DNA of 15,324 bases from Cyanobacteria bacterium UBA9971 (GTDB lineage: Bacteria; Cyanobacteriota; Vampirovibrionia; Gastranaerophilales; UBA9971): NCBI GenBank assembly GCA_003499955.1, contig DNRP01000014.1:2188-17511 (forward strand), read 5' to 3'. The notes under the pieces were generated by a model. The model saw only the letters and a list, made by a program, of their open reading frames with translations, was not told where the DNA came from and did not search any database. Both the position numbers and the translations under genes were made by a program. Of this stretch, positions 14,752 through 15,324 are shown piece after piece; position 1 is the stretch's first letter; each line of letters begins with the position of its first letter.

Positions 14752-14772
14752 TTGTCCGAAGCTACGGGTACA

Positions 14773-14776
14773 GATC
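14773..14776. repeat. Target-site duplication GATC, right copy
   Basis: GATC follows the right end of the IS directly and matches the copy at 13444-13447. Confidence 0.65.
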
Positions 14777-15004
14777 ACTTAAAAAAGCTTCCGCCTTCGT
14801 AAAATTTGCTTCCTTGTTCTTCCTGCTTCAGCGGTTTTCGTGCACATTTCTGTCGAATACAAACATAAAATGGCAAAAACCCGCAAACATAGAATATATG
14901 TATATATCGGGGATTTATTATATATTTCGCCCTATGTGACAGAGGCTATTTTTTCCGATTTTCGGAAATTTGCACTTTCTCAGTCGCAGTTTTTCATAAA
15001 ATCC

Positions 15005-15149
15005 TTGCAGTAGTTGCATCTATATTGCAGCCGCTTGCATCGGGCAAAGCCTTTACGTGCAGCATGCTCAGGGCAGATTCGCCTAAAACCGAGATGCAAA
15101 AAGCCCTCAAAAAATCAAAGAAAGATGCAAAAGCTGCAAGTTTTTGCAA
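15005..15149. repeat. Helically phased TTGCA / TGCAA array
   Basis: TTGCA begins at 15005, 15014, 15025 and 15035 (steps of 9, 11 and 10). The inverse word TGCAA begins at 15095 and then at 15126, 15135 and 15145 (steps of 9 and 10). Further copies lie at 14970, 15224 and 15296. The density is far above the chance level for a 5-base word, and the spacing is about one helical turn, as expected for cooperative protein-binding sites. Confidence 0.5.
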
Positions 15150-15226
15150 GCCATCTCAGACCAAAATTTACGCCTGTATGTGGCGATGTGTTTAACTATC
15201 AGCAATGCTTCCGAGTTCGCAATTTG

Positions 15227-15260
15227 CATGAAAACCTATACCTATACATGAAAACCTATA
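15227..15260 (+). repeat. Direct repeat CATGAAAACCTATA, two copies
   Basis: CATGAAAACCTATA occurs at 15227-15240 and 15247-15260, with an extra CCTATA (15241-15246) between. The period is 20 bases, two helical turns. Confidence 0.6.
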
Positions 15261-15279
15261 TTAGGCACACTTGAAATAA

Positions 15280-15315
15280 TAAAAGCCCCGAACCCTTGCA
15301 GGCTCTGGGCTTTTA
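15280..15315. terminator. Terminator-like hairpin near the right edge
   Basis: AAAAGCCC (about 15280-15287) pairs with GGGCTTTT (about 15307-15314), with further internal pairing (GA/TC, CC/GG) around TTGCA. The A-rich 5' side and T-rich 3' side make it usable in both directions. On the minus strand it would follow a gene that lies beyond the right edge. Confidence 0.5.
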
Positions 15316-15324
15316 TGGTGGAGA

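Larger units (their letters stand above)
13448..14772 (+). mobile_element. IS3-family insertion sequence, 1325 bp
   Basis: Terminal inverted repeats are TGTACCCG-N7-GGACAA at the left (13448-13468) and its inverse at the right (14752-14772), matching at 14 of 21 positions and beginning with TG. Inside are orfA (helix-turn-helix) and orfB (DDE integrase core), with an A AAA AAG slippery heptamer at 13832-13838 for -1 frameshifting, the IS3 hallmark. A GATC duplication flanks it. It lies beside the tyrosine recombinase remnant. A second frame change inside orfB may make it defective. Confidence 0.85.
14777..15324. other. About 550 bases without a convincing gene; TTGCA-rich
   Basis: This stretch looks different from its surroundings, with somewhat higher G+C and no recognisable protein. 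The plus strand has a short open frame, 14870-15013 (MAKTRKHRIYVYIGDLLYIS and 27 more residues), without a ribosome-binding site, and an Arg/Lys-rich open frame from 15014 that I consider spurious. It holds an array of TTGCA/TGCAA words, a direct repeat CATGAAAACCTATA and a hairpin at 15280-15315, each listed separately. It may be intergenic DNA of the element or a remnant of earlier insertions. Confidence 0.5.

Noticed and set aside
14870..15013. 47-codon open frame (MAKTRKHRIYVYIGDLLYIS...)
   Set aside because: The frame is open for some distance upstream too, but there is no ribosome-binding site and no recognised homology. It may be a remnant; not enough to call a gene.
15014..15274. 86-codon open frame on the plus strand
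   Set aside because: It is Arg/Lys/Cys-rich without domain-like pattern, has no ribosome-binding site, and runs through the TTGCA array and the direct repeats.
15315..15324. TGGTGGAGA at the right edge as the 3' end of a minus-strand tRNA
   Set aside because: Only 9-10 bases are visible, and the tRNA-Gln here does not encode CCA, so the resemblance to an encoded CCA end is too weak.
5093..15324. Second attachment site (repeat of the tRNA-Gln 3' end)
   Set aside because: I searched by eye for TTCGAATCC and CGCCCCAG duplicates and found none, so the far boundary of the element cannot be placed.
1..15324. CRISPR array
   Set aside because: No set of regularly spaced 25-40-base repeats with unique spacers and no cas-like proteins are present; the phased TTGCA words are far too short.

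Overview
The window is AT-rich, roughly 30% G+C by eye, and looks like a bacterial chromosome segment with a mobile, defence-gene-rich region inserted beside a tRNA gene. The tRNA-Gln(UUG) has a TGGGGCG acceptor arm and no encoded CCA, which resembles cyanobacterial tRNA-Gln. Together with the low G+C and the recombinase types, this suggests a non-photosynthetic cyanobacterial relative (Vampirovibrionia/Melainabacteria, gut Gastranaerophilales-like). That placement is inference; a Firmicutes-like host is not excluded.

Positions 1-4772 (minus strand) hold housekeeping genes in the transcription order nadB, nadC, two paralogous unknown membrane proteins, then pheA (prephenate dehydratase, running off the left edge). 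A dispersed palindromic repeat sits between nadB and nadC and supplies the last codons of nadB. A sigma70-type promoter precedes nadB, and another precedes tRNA-Gln (5021-5092).

Positions 5093 to about 12860 form the accessory region. A large serine recombinase of the tRNA-adjacent type abuts tRNA-Gln, but it has lost its coiled-coil segment and is frameshifted. A 44-codon ORF overlaps its start. Divergently oriented are a C-protein-like Xre regulator and a SEC-C/RES-domain protein (putative NAD+-consuming toxin). Next come a second Xre regulator (minus strand), a single-chain restriction-modification protein (HsdR-type nuclease domain + N6-adenine methyltransferase + one target-recognition domain), a HEPN/Abi-like protein, and a compact serine recombinase with a long dyad over its ribosome-binding site. 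Possible roles are phage exclusion by DNA restriction (RM) backed by NAD+ depletion (RES) and RNA cleavage (HEPN/Abi), each probably controlled by Xre repressors.

Positions 12860-15324 look like older mobile debris. They hold the catalytic half of a tyrosine recombinase, an IS3-family element (13448-14772, 4-bp GATC target duplication) whose 5' end abuts that remnant, and about 550 bp without a convincing gene. That last stretch carries many TTGCA/TGCAA words, several in about 10-bp phase, and a terminator-like hairpin.

The most unusual items are the SEC-C-RES protein inside this defence island, the decayed integrase whose last codons also form the tRNA terminator, the palindromic repeat captured by nadB, the paralogous membrane-protein pair in the nad/phe operon, the IS3 element with two successive -1 frame changes, and the phased TTGCA array.
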